Shown here one piece after another: positions 9,018-18,509 of a stretch of 64,000 nt of DNA. Below the pieces are notes generated by a model. That model saw only the letters and a program-made list of their open reading frames with translations, searched no databases and was not told the origin of the DNA. Source of the DNA: Arcobacter acticola (GTDB taxonomy: Bacteria; Campylobacterota; Campylobacteria; Campylobacterales; Arcobacteraceae); the NCBI RefSeq assembly GCF_013177675.1, contig NZ_CP042652.1:1860001-1924000 (forward strand). The letters run 5' to 3'. The position numbers and the translations under genes were made by a program. Position 1 is the stretch's first letter. Each line of letters opens with the position of its first letter.

Positions 9018-9046
9018 TTGTATTATTTTTTATTATGATAATACAA
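9018..9046. repeat. Inverted repeat at the tetR ribosome binding site
   Basis: Perfect 9-bp arms TTGTATTAT (9018-9026) and ATAATACAA (9038-9046) with an 11-nt spacer. The repeat lies between the pyk 3' end and the tetR start and abuts the Shine-Dalgarno sequence AAGGAAGGA. Its place and size suit an autoregulatory operator. There is no following U-run on the minus strand, which argues against a pyk terminator. Confidence 0.5.
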
Positions 9047-9081
9047 CTTTGTTTAAAATAAGCCACTATTAATTTAAAACA

Positions 9082-10533
9082 TCACTCTGAATTATTATTA
9101 GTATAATTCAAGTAATAATTAATCTCACTTGGTGTTAAAATCTTAATAGTATTTGTACTTCCTTGAAGTCCAACCGGATATCCAACTGTTGCCACATAAG
9201 ATTGATTTTTATCTAATAAACCTTTCTTATCTAAAATTGTTAACATTTCTTGAAACATTTTTGAAGCTTGATCTTCTTTTATTGTTCCAATAGCTTCAAT
9301 ACCCCAAATTGCAGTTAGTGAATTTAATACTTCTTCTTCATGAGTAAAGGCATAAATAGGAGTTTTTGGTCTATATCTTGACATTTTAATCGCAGATCTT
9401 CCAGAACTTGTAAGTGATAAAATTGCTTTTGCACCTAAATCATCTGCAAGTTTTGTAACTGTTGCTTGGATTACATCATATTTATCAAGATAAGCTAATT
9501 TATTTTGTTTATTATAGTTATAGATATCCTCTGTTCTTGCAATAATATTACTCATAGTATCAACAACATTAATAGGATCTTCTCCAACTGCACTTTCTTC
9601 ACTTAGCATCACAACATCAGTTCCATCTAAAACAGCATTTGCAACATCTGAAATCTCTGCTCTTGTTGCTCTTTCATTTTGAGTCATTGAAAGAAGCATT
9701 TGAGTTGCAGTGATTACTGGAATTCCTACAGCATTTGCTTTTTTTATAAGCATTTTTTGAATTGTTGGAACATCATAGTAAGGAACTTCTATTCCAAGGT
9801 CACCCCTTGCAACCATTATTCCATCACTTTCTTCTATAATTTCATCTATATTTTCAACTGCATCAAACTTCTCAATTTTTGCTATTAATTTACCTTTATA
9901 ACCATTTAGCAAACTTCTTGCTTTTTTCATATCTTTTGCATTTTGTACAAATGAAATTGCAAAATAATCAACTTGATTTTCAACTCCCCAAGCAATATCT
10001 TTTTCATCTTTTATTGTAATTACATCAATATCAATTACAGTATTTGGGAAATTCACACCTTTTTTCGAACCTAAGATTCCATGGTTTTCGATTCGTGCTT
10101 TTACTGTTTCTCCAGTTTCTATAACTTTAGCTCTTATAGTTCCATCATAAAGGTAGATATATTCATTTATTTTTACTTTATCTAAAATATCTGGGTAATT
10201 AATAGATACAACATAATCTTTATCACCTCTTTTATATCCAATCATATCATCTTTTAAAAACGTAATAATATCATCTCTATGAAGTTCAAATGGCTCTTTT
10301 ACATCACCAATTCTTACTTTTGGTCCTGAAATATCTTGTAAAATTCCAACAGTTTTTCCTACATTTTTCATAGCTGTTCTTATATTATTCAATGTTTCTA
10401 AGTGATATTCATGACTTCCATGAGAAAAGTTTAATCTAAACATATTTGCACCAGCTTTAATTAATCCTTCAATCATTTCAATAGTGTGGCTCGCTGGGCC
10501 TAATGTTGCTAATATTTTTGTTCTTTTTTGCAT
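9082..10533 (-). CDS. pyk: Pyruvate kinase
   Basis: A 483-residue pyruvate kinase that converts PEP and ADP to pyruvate and ATP. It has the N-terminal motifs KILATLGPAS and MFRLNFSHG, the metal and substrate segment MVARGDLGIEVP, the TATQML segment, and a C-terminal regulatory-type domain (LTSSGRSAIKMSRYRP). It starts 14 nt downstream of gapN in the same direction, and the pair supplies the lower half of the Entner-Doudoroff route encoded nearby. Confidence 0.97.
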   Translation of the reverse strand: MQKRTKILATLGPASHTIEMIEGLIKAGANMFRLNFSHGSHEYHLETLNNIRTAMKNVGKTVGILQDISGPKVRIGDVKEPFELHRDDIITFLKDDMIGYKRGDKDYVVSINYPDILDKVKINEYIYLYDGTIRAKVIETGETVKARIENHGILGSKKGVNFPNTVIDIDVITIKDEKDIAWGVENQVDYFAISFVQNAKDMKKARSLLNGYKGKLIAKIEKFDAVENIDEIIEESDGIMVARGDLGIEVPYYDVPTIQKMLIKKANAVGIPVITATQMLLSMTQNERATRAEISDVANAVLDGTDVVMLSEESAVGEDPINVVDTMSNIIARTEDIYNYNKQNKLAYLDKYDVIQATVTKLADDLGAKAILSLTSSGRSAIKMSRYRPKTPIYAFTHEEEVLNSLTAIWGIEAIGTIKEDQASKMFQEMLTILDKKGLLDKNQSYVATVGYPVGLQGSTNTIKILTPSEINYYLNYTNNNSE

Positions 10534-10547
10534 AATTCTCCCTATAC

Positions 10548-12167
10548 TTATAAAATAAAGTCAGTTGATAAAAAGTTCGATTTATGATCTCTTAAAATAC
10601 TTGAAACAATCTCTTTATTTTCATTGTTATCTTTTATAGCAACCATTGATCTAATACTAAATGCTCTTAATGCATCACCAACTGAAAGTGTACTTTGAGC
10701 TGAATCTTTTCTTCCTGTAAATGGGAAAATATCAGGCCCTCTTTGACATTGAGCATTTATATTAACACGACTTACTAAATTTACTAAACTATCAATCATT
10801 TTTGCAATTTCATCTGAATTATTACCAAAAACACTTACTTGTTGTCCATAGTTTGATTCCATTAAATACTGCATTGGCTCACAAATATCTTTATATGTAA
10901 GAATTGGCACGATTGGTCCAAATTGCTCTTCATGATAAATTCTCATATCTTTATTTACAGGGAATAAAACAGCTGGGAACATAAATGTATTTTTAATTGT
11001 TCCTCCATCTTTATTTACTATTTTTGCACCTTTTGATGTTGCATCATCAATTAAATCTTTTAAATATGTAGTTTTATTTGCTTCTGGTAATGGAGTAATT
11101 TGAACATCTTTATCCCAAGGCATACCAAATTTTATTTCATCTACTTTTGCATTGAATTGCTCTAAAAAACTTCCAACAATATTTTCATGTATAAATAAAA
11201 TTTTTAAAGCTGTACATCTTTGTCCATTGTAAGATAAACTTCCAGTAACACACTCATTAACTGCAACTTCTAAATTTGCATCAGGCATTACGATTCCTGC
11301 ATTTTTAGCTTCTAAACTAAGTACTGATCTTAATCTATTTGGTTTTGGGTGATGATGCTCCATTGTACTTGCAACTTTTGAACTACCAATAAATGCTAAA
11401 ACATCAATTTTTCCACTTTTCATTAAAGGTGTTAAAAGCTCAGACCCACTTCCATATAAAGTATTTACAATTCCCTTTGGAAAAGAATCTCTAAAAGCTT
11501 CAAGTAAAGGTCTATGTAATAAAACACCAAATTTTGGAGGTTTAAATATCACTGCATTTCCCATGATTAGTGCTGGAATTAAAGTTGTAAATGTTTCATT
11601 TAATGGATAATTAAATGGCCCCATACATAAAGTAACTCCAAGTGGAGATCTTTTTACTTGTGCTAGAATTCCTGATTCTATTTCTAATTGAGAGTTTTTT
11701 CTATCTAAAGTTTTTAGTGCTTCAATTGTATCTTTAATATAATCAACTGTTCTATCAAACTCTTTTTGAGAATCTTTTAGAGGTTTTCCAATTTCCCACA
11801 TTAAAAGATTTACTACTTCTTCTCTTTTTTCAATCATTTTAGAAGTGAATTTCTCAACTGCTTTTATTCTATTAGCAACTGTCATTTGTGGCCATTCACC
11901 CATTCCATAATTATAAGCTTCCAGGGCAGAATCTAAAGCTTCTTGAGCTTCATTTTGAGTAAGTTTTGGATAAGTTCCTAGTTTTAATTGCTTACCATCT
12001 TTTAAACAAAGTGGAGAATAAACATCTTGTTTTTGTCCTTTCCAATGTTTTATAGTACCATTTATTAAATACTCATTTTGAGAAATTTCACCATCAAGTT
12101 TATACTCTTTTGGAACTTCTTCAATTGACGTAAATAAATTATCATATTTTTTATTAATTGTTTTCAT
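10548..12167 (-). CDS. gapN: Non-phosphorylating NADP-dependent glyceraldehyde-3-phosphate dehydrogenase (GapN)
   Basis: A 539-residue aldehyde dehydrogenase superfamily protein. The catalytic Cys is in NGQRCTAL and the general-base Glu in SLEAKN; the cofactor-binding segment is MGPFNYPLNE, as in GapN. It would oxidise glyceraldehyde-3-phosphate directly to 3-phosphoglycerate with NADP, bypassing GAPDH/PGK. The setting beside pyk and the Entner-Doudoroff genes supports this over a generic aldehyde dehydrogenase. It is divergent from the GntR gene, and a CATTATAATG palindrome overlaps its likely -10. AAGGAAG precedes the start codon. Confidence 0.88.
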   Translation of the reverse strand: MKTINKKYDNLFTSIEEVPKEYKLDGEISQNEYLINGTIKHWKGQKQDVYSPLCLKDGKQLKLGTYPKLTQNEAQEALDSALEAYNYGMGEWPQMTVANRIKAVEKFTSKMIEKREEVVNLLMWEIGKPLKDSQKEFDRTVDYIKDTIEALKTLDRKNSQLEIESGILAQVKRSPLGVTLCMGPFNYPLNETFTTLIPALIMGNAVIFKPPKFGVLLHRPLLEAFRDSFPKGIVNTLYGSGSELLTPLMKSGKIDVLAFIGSSKVASTMEHHHPKPNRLRSVLSLEAKNAGIVMPDANLEVAVNECVTGSLSYNGQRCTALKILFIHENIVGSFLEQFNAKVDEIKFGMPWDKDVQITPLPEANKTTYLKDLIDDATSKGAKIVNKDGGTIKNTFMFPAVLFPVNKDMRIYHEEQFGPIVPILTYKDICEPMQYLMESNYGQQVSVFGNNSDEIAKMIDSLVNLVSRVNINAQCQRGPDIFPFTGRKDSAQSTLSVGDALRAFSIRSMVAIKDNNENKEIVSSILRDHKSNFLSTDFIL

Positions 12168-12187
12168 AATCTTCCTTAAAATTCATA

Positions 12188-12203
12188 ATAACATTATAAT
12201 GAT
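12188..12203. promoter_or_regulatory. CATTATAATG operator, gapN-proximal site
   Basis: ATAACATTATAATGAT is a near-palindrome centred about 29 bp before the gapN start. Its core CATTATAATG contains TATAAT on both strands, so a bound protein would cover the gapN -10 box. The same core occurs at 12227-12236 and 22524-22533. Confidence 0.65.
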
Positions 12204-12224
12204 TAAAATATTAATTTAAACTTA

Positions 12225-12238
12225 AACATTATAATGTT
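12225..12238. promoter_or_regulatory. CATTATAATG operator, gntR-proximal site
   Basis: AACATTATAATGTT is a perfect 14-bp palindrome in the gapN-gntR divergent region. A half-like copy TATAATGTTTA follows at 12243-12253. The centre is 35 bp from that of the gapN-proximal site. It is probably an autoregulatory site for the GntR protein. Confidence 0.65.
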
Positions 12239-12305
12239 ATTATATAATGTTTATTTAATTTCATTTAATATAAACTTTTAAAACTATAGAACATAAGGAT
12301 GACAT

Positions 12306-13037
12306 TTGTTTACTAAAAAAGGTAGCCCTCTATACTTACAACTAAAAGATATTCTTTTAAAAGATATAAAAGAAAACTACAAAGCGGGAGAAATTATTCC
12401 AGCTGAACCAAAGCTTGAAGAAATTTATAAAGTAAGTAGAATTACAATTAGAAAAGCAATTGAAGAACTTGAAAGAGAAAATATAGTTGAAAAAAAACAA
12501 GGTCGAGGTACTTTTGTATTAGAGCAAAAAATTCTTTATGATGCAAATGCAATAGGTTCTTTAACACAAAGACTATCTAAGCAAAATCATAAATTAGAAA
12601 CCAAATCTATTAAGTTTGAAATAATAGAAGGTGAGCATTTTGTAAAAGATCTACTTTTATGTAAAAAACTTCTATGTATTAAAAGATTAAGACTTCTTAA
12701 TGGTATTCCATTTGCGTTAATGCGTAATTATATGGATTATGAAAAAGTACCTAATATTGAAAAAAACTTTAATATAGAATCTTTATATACTTATTTAAAA
12801 GATGAATATGAAATAGAATTTTATAATGCTCAAGAAACAGTGGAAGCAATAGCGCCTACAAAAAAAGAGGCAAAAGATTTAAATATTAAAGACTCTACTC
12901 CTTTATTATCTTTACATAGATTATCTTTTGATAAAGAAAATAAGCCAGTGGAATACTCAGAAGTAAGAATTAAAGCAGATATGTATAAACATAAAATTTA
13001 TTTACATAATGATAATATTTCTAATAATCCTTCATAA
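12306..13037 (+). CDS. GntR-family regulator, HutC/UTRA subfamily
   Basis: A 243-residue repressor-type protein. The N-terminal winged helix (about residues 1-70) carries SPLYLQLKDILLKDI, PAEPKLEEIYKVSRITIRKAIEEL and KKQGRGTFV; the C-terminal UTRA effector domain ends with the usual PVEYSEVRIKAD segment. It starts at TTG (12306) with AAGGA 6 nt upstream. It lies between gapN-pyk and mdh/ED genes, and palindromes of one kind flank gapN, gntR and zwf. It is therefore the likely regulator of the ED regulon. The effector, perhaps a sugar phosphate, is not visible. Confidence 0.92.
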   Translation: MFTKKGSPLYLQLKDILLKDIKENYKAGEIIPAEPKLEEIYKVSRITIRKAIEELERENIVEKKQGRGTFVLEQKILYDANAIGSLTQRLSKQNHKLETKSIKFEIIEGEHFVKDLLLCKKLLCIKRLRLLNGIPFALMRNYMDYEKVPNIEKNFNIESLYTYLKDEYEIEFYNAQETVEAIAPTKKEAKDLNIKDSTPLLSLHRLSFDKENKPVEYSEVRIKADMYKHKIYLHNDNISNNPS

Positions 13038-13041
13038 AAAA

Positions 13042-13318
13042 GAGGAGAACTCCTAAGATATCGAAAGAACTTTTAAGAAAAATAATCTTACTTTATTCAG
13101 TTTCCCAAACTTTTTTTGTTTAGGAAATGAATATTTATACTTCTAAATTAAATAAAAAATTTCTCATCTAAAGTATCAATTAATTCTTGAACAGAAGCAA
13201 CTGAATTTGCAAATAACTCTTTTTGTTCTTCATTTAGTTTTAACTCAATAATTTTTTCAATTCCATTGCTTCCTAACATAACAGGAACTCCACTTACAAC
13301 ATTTTTACAATCATATTC
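13042..13318. repeat. 277-bp direct target-site duplication, left copy
   Basis: Matches 15126-15402 with a constant offset of 2084 bp and no difference seen by eye. It covers the last 171 bp of mdh and about 106 bp downstream, ends exactly at the left inverted repeat of the insertion element, and diverges from the right copy one base outside each limit. It includes a hairpin (TTTCCCAAAC 13101-13110 with GTTTAGGAAA 13118-13127) that may terminate mdh or gntR. Confidence 0.95.
13148..13318 (-). pseudogene. 3' fragment of mdh created by target duplication
   Basis: The codons match the last 56 residues of the intact malate dehydrogenase at 15232-16179 (from YDCKNVVSG to LDEKFFI). The fragment is the part of mdh inside the left target duplication. 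An open frame runs through it into the insertion element's terminal repeat, up to an ATG at 13348, giving a chimeric 66-codon ORF that begins MICVSYRGSQE. That chimera has no reason to be functional. Confidence 0.93.
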
Positions 13319-15125
13319 CTGACTTCCGCGATAAGACACACAAATCAATATCTTGAAATTTCAAATAATATCTAAAATCTGTTTTTGTATTTCAGATGGA
13401 TTAATAGGTATTATTTCATCATCTATTTTTACAGCAATTATATGCTCAATAATTTTGCGTAAAAATTTTTGTGAGAAATCAAATTTAACATCATTTAGTT
13501 TTAATTTTCTTTCAAACTCTTTATAGATTGCATAAGATACAAACGAAATTAAGATATGAGCTTTTATTCTTGTTTCTAGTCTATGATAAATAGGTCTTAT
13601 TTTTAGATCAGTCTTTGAGATTCTAAAAGCTCGTTCTACATCATATTGATTATTATAGTGTTCAATTATTTCATTTGCTGTAAGATTAAAATCATTTGTT
13701 ATAAATCCTTTGATACCATCTAATTTTTGATCTTCAATTATTTTTTGATTATTGATATTAAAAGTGATATCACATTTATGATCATCAATATTAAGATATT
13801 TAGCATAGTATGATAGTTTTAAATCTTTTTTTGTGATATTTTTTGTAGTCTTTATTTTCTCTTCTAATCTTTGCAATGCTTTATCTCTATTGTACTTATC
13901 TTTTTTTGCTCTTTTGAATGAATATGAAAGCACTAATCTTTGATTTACATTTATTGATTTTGAAACGCTAGTATCTTCATCTATTTTTTCTTTATAGGAT
14001 ATATCTTTATTAAATTTTAGTGTATGAATAGTACCATCATCAATAAATGTTAGATTTGTGATTTTTTCTTTTAAATCACTTGCGATACTTCTTGTTTTAG
14101 CAGCTAAAATATATTTATAATTATTCTCTTCTAAATAAGCTATATTTGCATTATTTAACATTCCACGATCAGCTACAACTATAGGTTTATTTGGAAGAAC
14201 AAATTTCTCTTGGAATTTTTTGAGTATATCTACTAGTGTATGGCCTTCATATTTATTACCCTCATAAACTTCAAAGCTTAATGGATATCCTTGCAGTGTT
14301 GTAAACAATCCTAGTTGTATCTGAGGACGTGCTAATTTACCCTCTTTACTAAATCCAATACGTCTAAGATCATCTTCACTCTCACTCTCAAAGTATAATG
14401 TTGTTACATCATAAAAGGTTAATACTATTTCACCTTTCATTATATTTTTTGTATATTCAAATACACAGGTCTCTATTTTTGATTTTATTTCATCTTGGTA
14501 CAAAGTATCTAAAAATCTATATATTTTATCACTTGTTATATCAATATTTTTAAAGTAACTTAGATAGTTTATAAGTTCAAGTTTACTCCCTGGATATAAT
14601 AATCTTGAAATCACCAAACTTTTAAACAAAAAGTTTTTATCCTCTTTATTCCTAATATTTTTTGTATTTATATCTTTAAATAAATCATTACATCCAATAT
14701 TATTAAACAATTTTCCAAATATAAGCTCATCACCTATTGGAATAAAGTCTTGTGTATTTAAACTTGAAAGTAGTTCTTTAAGTAGTATCTTTTTATTTGA
14801 TTCTGATATTTTATTTGCAAAAAGATTTTGAGATAAATCATTGATTTTTACAAGAGCTTTTTCATAAAATTTTTCAATCTCTAGATCTTCAAAACTACAA
14901 CCAATAGTTTCAACTACTTTGTATCCTCTATTTGTTCTATCTAATATTTGAACACTTATACTACCACTAGCATTTTTCTTTTTTCTAACTCTTAAATTCA
15001 TAAAGAAATTTTAACAAATATACCCTTGAGACACACAAATAGTGTTTTCTTATTACCTATAAAGCCCTTTATTTAGGGATTCATATTTTTAAATTATTGA
15101 TTTATTGAGTTATCGCGGAAGTCAG
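13319..15125 (-). mobile_element. Complete IS1634-like (IS4-related) insertion sequence
   Basis: The element is 1807 bp, bounded by perfect 16-bp inverted repeats CTGACTTCCGCGATAA (13319-13334) and its reverse complement (15110-15125). It carries a single intact transposase gene. It is flanked by 277-bp direct repeats. IS1634 of Mycoplasma mycoides is known for long target duplications of variable length, which fits. Identical flanks and intact ends indicate a recent insertion. Confidence 0.95.
13361..15001 (-). CDS. IS1634-like transposase
   Basis: A 546-residue DDE transposase. The N-terminus MNLRVRKKKNASGSISVQIL is the family's basic start. Likely catalytic residues are the Asp of TFYDVTTLYFES, the Asp of VVADRGMLN, and the Glu of the C-terminal Y-R-E-K-type block (YDVERAFRISKTDLK), followed by RPIYHR. 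Full length with no stops, so probably active. Encoded on the minus strand and filling almost the whole element. Confidence 0.95.
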   Translation of the reverse strand: MNLRVRKKKNASGSISVQILDRTNRGYKVVETIGCSFEDLEIEKFYEKALVKINDLSQNLFANKISESNKKILLKELLSSLNTQDFIPIGDELIFGKLFNNIGCNDLFKDINTKNIRNKEDKNFLFKSLVISRLLYPGSKLELINYLSYFKNIDITSDKIYRFLDTLYQDEIKSKIETCVFEYTKNIMKGEIVLTFYDVTTLYFESESEDDLRRIGFSKEGKLARPQIQLGLFTTLQGYPLSFEVYEGNKYEGHTLVDILKKFQEKFVLPNKPIVVADRGMLNNANIAYLEENNYKYILAAKTRSIASDLKEKITNLTFIDDGTIHTLKFNKDISYKEKIDEDTSVSKSINVNQRLVLSYSFKRAKKDKYNRDKALQRLEEKIKTTKNITKKDLKLSYYAKYLNIDDHKCDITFNINNQKIIEDQKLDGIKGFITNDFNLTANEIIEHYNNQYDVERAFRISKTDLKIRPIYHRLETRIKAHILISFVSYAIYKEFERKLKLNDVKFDFSQKFLRKIIEHIIAVKIDDEIIPINPSEIQKQILDII

Positions 15126-15402
15126 GAGGAGAACTCCTAAGATATCGAAAGAACTTTTAAGAAAAATAATCTTACTTTATTCAGTTTCCCAAACTTTTTT
15201 TGTTTAGGAAATGAATATTTATACTTCTAAATTAAATAAAAAATTTCTCATCTAAAGTATCAATTAATTCTTGAACAGAAGCAACTGAATTTGCAAATAA
15301 CTCTTTTTGTTCTTCATTTAGTTTTAACTCAATAATTTTTTCAATTCCATTGCTTCCTAACATAACAGGAACTCCACTTACAACATTTTTACAATCATAT
15401 TC
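15126..15402. repeat. 277-bp direct target-site duplication, right copy
   Basis: The copy still joined to intact mdh; it includes the mdh 3' end and its downstream hairpin. It begins directly after the right inverted repeat of the insertion element. The copy at 13042-13318 is its partner. Confidence 0.95.
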
Positions 15403-16179
15403 TCCATCAAGCATAACTGAACATGGATATATTTTTTTGTTATTATATAAAATTGCTTCTACCATTAAAGAAGTTGCATGAGCAGGTGCATAATAAGCAG
15501 ATCCTGTTTCAAGAAGTTTTACGATTTGAAGTCCACCATTTTTTGTTTTTGTAACGATATCTTCAATATCTTCTTTACTTAAAAGTTCAGGTAAACTAAC
15601 ACCTGCAACTGTTGAATAATTAACTAAAGGAACCATAGCATCACCATGACCACCCATTACAGATGATTCGATTTGCCCTGCTCCATATCCTAATTTTTCA
15701 CAAATAAAATGAGACATTCTAGCGCTATCTAAAATTCCAGCCATACCAATAACATGTTCTCTTGGGAATTTAAGTATTTTAAGTGCTGCATAAACCATTG
15801 CATCAAGTGGATTTGAAACAATAATTATTTTTGAATTTGGAGCATATTTTTTAATATCTTCTAAAACAGCTTGCATAATTTTTGCATTTGTTAAAAGTAA
15901 ATCATCCCTACTCATTCCTGGTTTTCTAGGAATCCCAGCAGTGATAACGATAACTTCACAATCTTTTAAATCTTCACCACTCTTAGCAGCTTTTACCATA
16001 GTATGTGACTTTTCTGCATTTGCTGCTTGTGAAATATCTAAAGCCATAGCTTCAACTATATTTTCTCTAATATCTTTTAAAACAATTGATGAGCAAATTC
16101 CCTTTGATGCAAGTGAATATGCAAGTGTAGAACCTACATTTCCAACACCAATAATTCCAACTTTCTTATTTTCCACCAT
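15232..16179 (-). CDS. mdh: Malate dehydrogenase (LDH-like type)
   Basis: A 315-residue NAD-dependent dehydrogenase of the lactate/malate family. The Rossmann motif is GIIGVGNVGSTLA. The mobile-loop sequence GIPRKPGMSRDDLL has Arg at the substrate-discriminating position, pointing to malate rather than lactate; the catalytic His is in MGGHGDAMVPL. It lies downstream of pgi in the same direction and may be the last gene of the zwf operon. The insertion element entered just past its 3' end and left it complete. Confidence 0.93.
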   Translation of the reverse strand: MVENKKVGIIGVGNVGSTLAYSLASKGICSSIVLKDIRENIVEAMALDISQAANAEKSHTMVKAAKSGEDLKDCEVIVITAGIPRKPGMSRDDLLLTNAKIMQAVLEDIKKYAPNSKIIIVSNPLDAMVYAALKILKFPREHVIGMAGILDSARMSHFICEKLGYGAGQIESSVMGGHGDAMVPLVNYSTVAGVSLPELLSKEDIEDIVTKTKNGGLQIVKLLETGSAYYAPAHATSLMVEAILYNNKKIYPCSVMLDGEYDCKNVVSGVPVMLGSNGIEKIIELKLNEEQKELFANSVASVQELIDTLDEKFFI

Positions 16180-16212
16180 AAATCCTTAATTATCTTTTAT
16201 ATCTTTATAAAT

Positions 16213-17864
16213 TTATTCTTGCCATGCACTAATAGCATTTAGTAAACCAGCACTTGAAGAATCCATATCTTTATAAGAGTAGTCTTTTTTATTATCACAA
16301 TTTTGAACATGAGATAACATTTCAGATGCTAACTCTTTTCCAAGTTCAACACCCCATTGATCAAAAGAATCAACTCCCCAAATAATACCTTCTACAAAAA
16401 CTCTATGCTCATATAAAGCAATAATTTTTCCTAAAGTTTTAGGGTCTAATTTTTTGTATAATAAAGTAGAAGAAGGTCGATTTCCATTAAACTGTCTATG
16501 AGGAGCAAGTCTAATTGACTCTTCATGGGAAACACCTCTTTTTTCTAATACTCTAATAACCTCATCAACTCTTCGTCCTGCCATTAAAGCTTGACTTTGT
16601 GCTAAACAGTTTGCTATTAATAAATCATTGTGCTCTTTCATATTGCTTTCTGACTTATTAACTCCCAACATAAATTCACAAGGAACTATTTGAGAACCTT
16701 GATGTAATAATTGGAAAAAAGAGTGTTGAGAATTAGTTCCTGCATCACCCCAAACAATTGCACCTGTTTTTTCATATAACATTTCACCACTTGAAGAGAT
16801 ACTTTTTCCATTACTTTCCATGTCAAGTTGTTGAATATACGAAGGAAATGAACTAAGTCTTTGATCATAAGGCAAAATTGCTCGTGTTGGATATTCACAA
16901 ATATTAATATGCCAAATTCCAATTAGTCCTAAAAGTACTGGCATATTTTCTTCAAGTGGAGCATTTTTGAAATGTTGATCCATTTCATAAGCACCATCTA
17001 AAAATTCAGCAAAATTTTTTGTTCCAATTGCAATCATAACACCTAACCAATAGAACTCCAAATAGAATATCTTCCACCAACCCAATCCCAGTATCCAAAT
17101 ACACGATTATCTTTAATACCAAAATCTTTAGTTTTTTCTAAAGCTGTTGAAATAGCTGCAAAATGTTCACTTACATTTTGCTCACCTACTGCATCTTTCA
17201 TCCAAGTTAATGCTGTTTTAGCATTAGTCATTGTTTCAATAGTAGTAAATGTTTTTGAAGCAATTAATATTAAAGTTCTTTTTGGATTTAAATCAGCTAA
17301 CACATCTGTTATATGTGAAGAGTCAATATTAGATACAAAATGTACATTTGGTCCATCATGAAAAGGTTTTAAGGCTTGAGTTACCATTGCAGGTCCCAAG
17401 TGAGAACCACCAATTCCAATATTTACAATATCAGTAAATGATTCATTACTTGAAGATAGAATTTTTCCATCTCTAATACCATTTGCAAATTCTTCCATTT
17501 TCTCTAAGCCATCATGCACATCTTGCATAATATCTCTATTGTCAACATATATAGGATTATCTAGCTTATTTCTAAGAGCTATATGTAAAACTGCTCTATT
17601 TTCAGTGATATTTATTTTATCACCTCTATACATTGCATCTCTTTTTTCTTCAACATCACAAACTCTTGCAAGTTTAAAAAGTGTATTTAATACATCTTTA
17701 TTCATATGAAGTTTAGAATAATCAAGAATCATATCATCAATCGAAGTTGAAAATTCTTCAAATCTTTTTGGATTTAAAGTAAATAAATCACTAATTGAGA
17801 GATTTTTTAATTGGCTTCTAATTTGCTTTAATCTTGCAAAAAGAATATCTCTTTGTTCATCCAT
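16213..17864 (-). pseudogene. pgi: Glucose-6-phosphate isomerase, frameshifted
   Basis: Two frames together encode a normal phosphoglucose isomerase of about 549 residues. The first (17864 to TAG at 17043-17045) has the GIGGSHLGPAM sugar-phosphate site and ends in GGRYSIWSSIG. The second continues LGVMIAIGTKNFAEFLDGA to 16213. One missing T near 17045 (GGTTAGG where GGTTTAGG would keep the frame) breaks the gene inside the family signature. It could be a real inactivating mutation or a base-call error. The enzyme would link fructose-6-P from mannitol to glucose-6-P for zwf. It is 3 nt after eda in the same operon. Confidence 0.93.
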
Positions 17865-17866
17865 TA

Positions 17867-18508
17867 CTAAGCCTTGTTTCCATTGATTTTCGCAATTGAG
17901 CTTTTAGCAATTCTAGTGATTTCTTCAAACTTTTTCTCTTTTAATAAGTTTTTAGGAACTAGCCATGAACCACCCACACATAGAACATTTTTTAAGTCTA
18001 AAAAGTCATTCATATTATCTAAACTAACTCCACCTGTTGGGCAAAAATTCATTTTAGGGAAAGGTCCAGAAAAAGCTTTTAAAAGATCTATTCCACCAAC
18101 TTGAACAGCTGGAAATAGTTTACAAGCAAATAAACCATTATTTTGTGCAAGCATAATTTCTGATGCGTTTGAAACACCTGCAATTAAAGCAATATCATTT
18201 TGCTTTGCACTTTGTATTAACTCTTCACTAATACCAGGTGAGAATATAAAAGCCGCACCATGTGCAATTGAATCTTCTAAATCTTTTTTATTACAAACAG
18301 TTCCTGCTCCCACATTCATAGATGGCATCTCTTTTGAGATTAACTCAATAGCTTTTAATCCAGTAGGTGTTCTTAAAGTAATCTCCATGATGTTTATTCC
18401 ACCATCTTGTAAAGCTTTTGCAAGTGGTAAAGCATCTTCTATATTATCTAAAGCAATAACAGGAACGATTGGCGAAATACTTAATACTTCTGTTGCGTTT
18501 AATTTCAT
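17867..18508 (-). CDS. eda: KDPG aldolase (2-dehydro-3-deoxyphosphogluconate aldolase)
   Basis: A 213-residue class I aldolase that splits KDPG to pyruvate and glyceraldehyde-3-phosphate. The catalytic Glu is in MEITLRTP and the Schiff-base Lys in CKLFPAVQVGG; the phosphate site is FCPTGGVS. The frame is open to 18550, but the ATG at 18508 has AGAGAAG upstream and begins MKLNATEVLSISPIVPV, matching the family N-terminus. It starts 1 nt after the edd stop. Confidence 0.96.
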   Translation of the reverse strand: MKLNATEVLSISPIVPVIALDNIEDALPLAKALQDGGINIMEITLRTPTGLKAIELISKEMPSMNVGAGTVCNKKDLEDSIAHGAAFIFSPGISEELIQSAKQNDIALIAGVSNASEIMLAQNNGLFACKLFPAVQVGGIDLLKAFSGPFPKMNFCPTGGVSLDNMNDFLDLKNVLCVGGSWLVPKNLLKEKKFEEITRIAKSSIAKINGNKA

Positions 18509-18509
18509 C

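Noticed and set aside
13148-13348. Separate 66-codon gene beside the insertion element
   Set aside because: It is the stranded 3' end of mdh joined to the element's terminal repeat, not an independent gene.
17030-17060. Programmed ribosomal frameshift in pgi
   Set aside because: No slippery heptamer or downstream structure at the break; a single-base deletion explains it.
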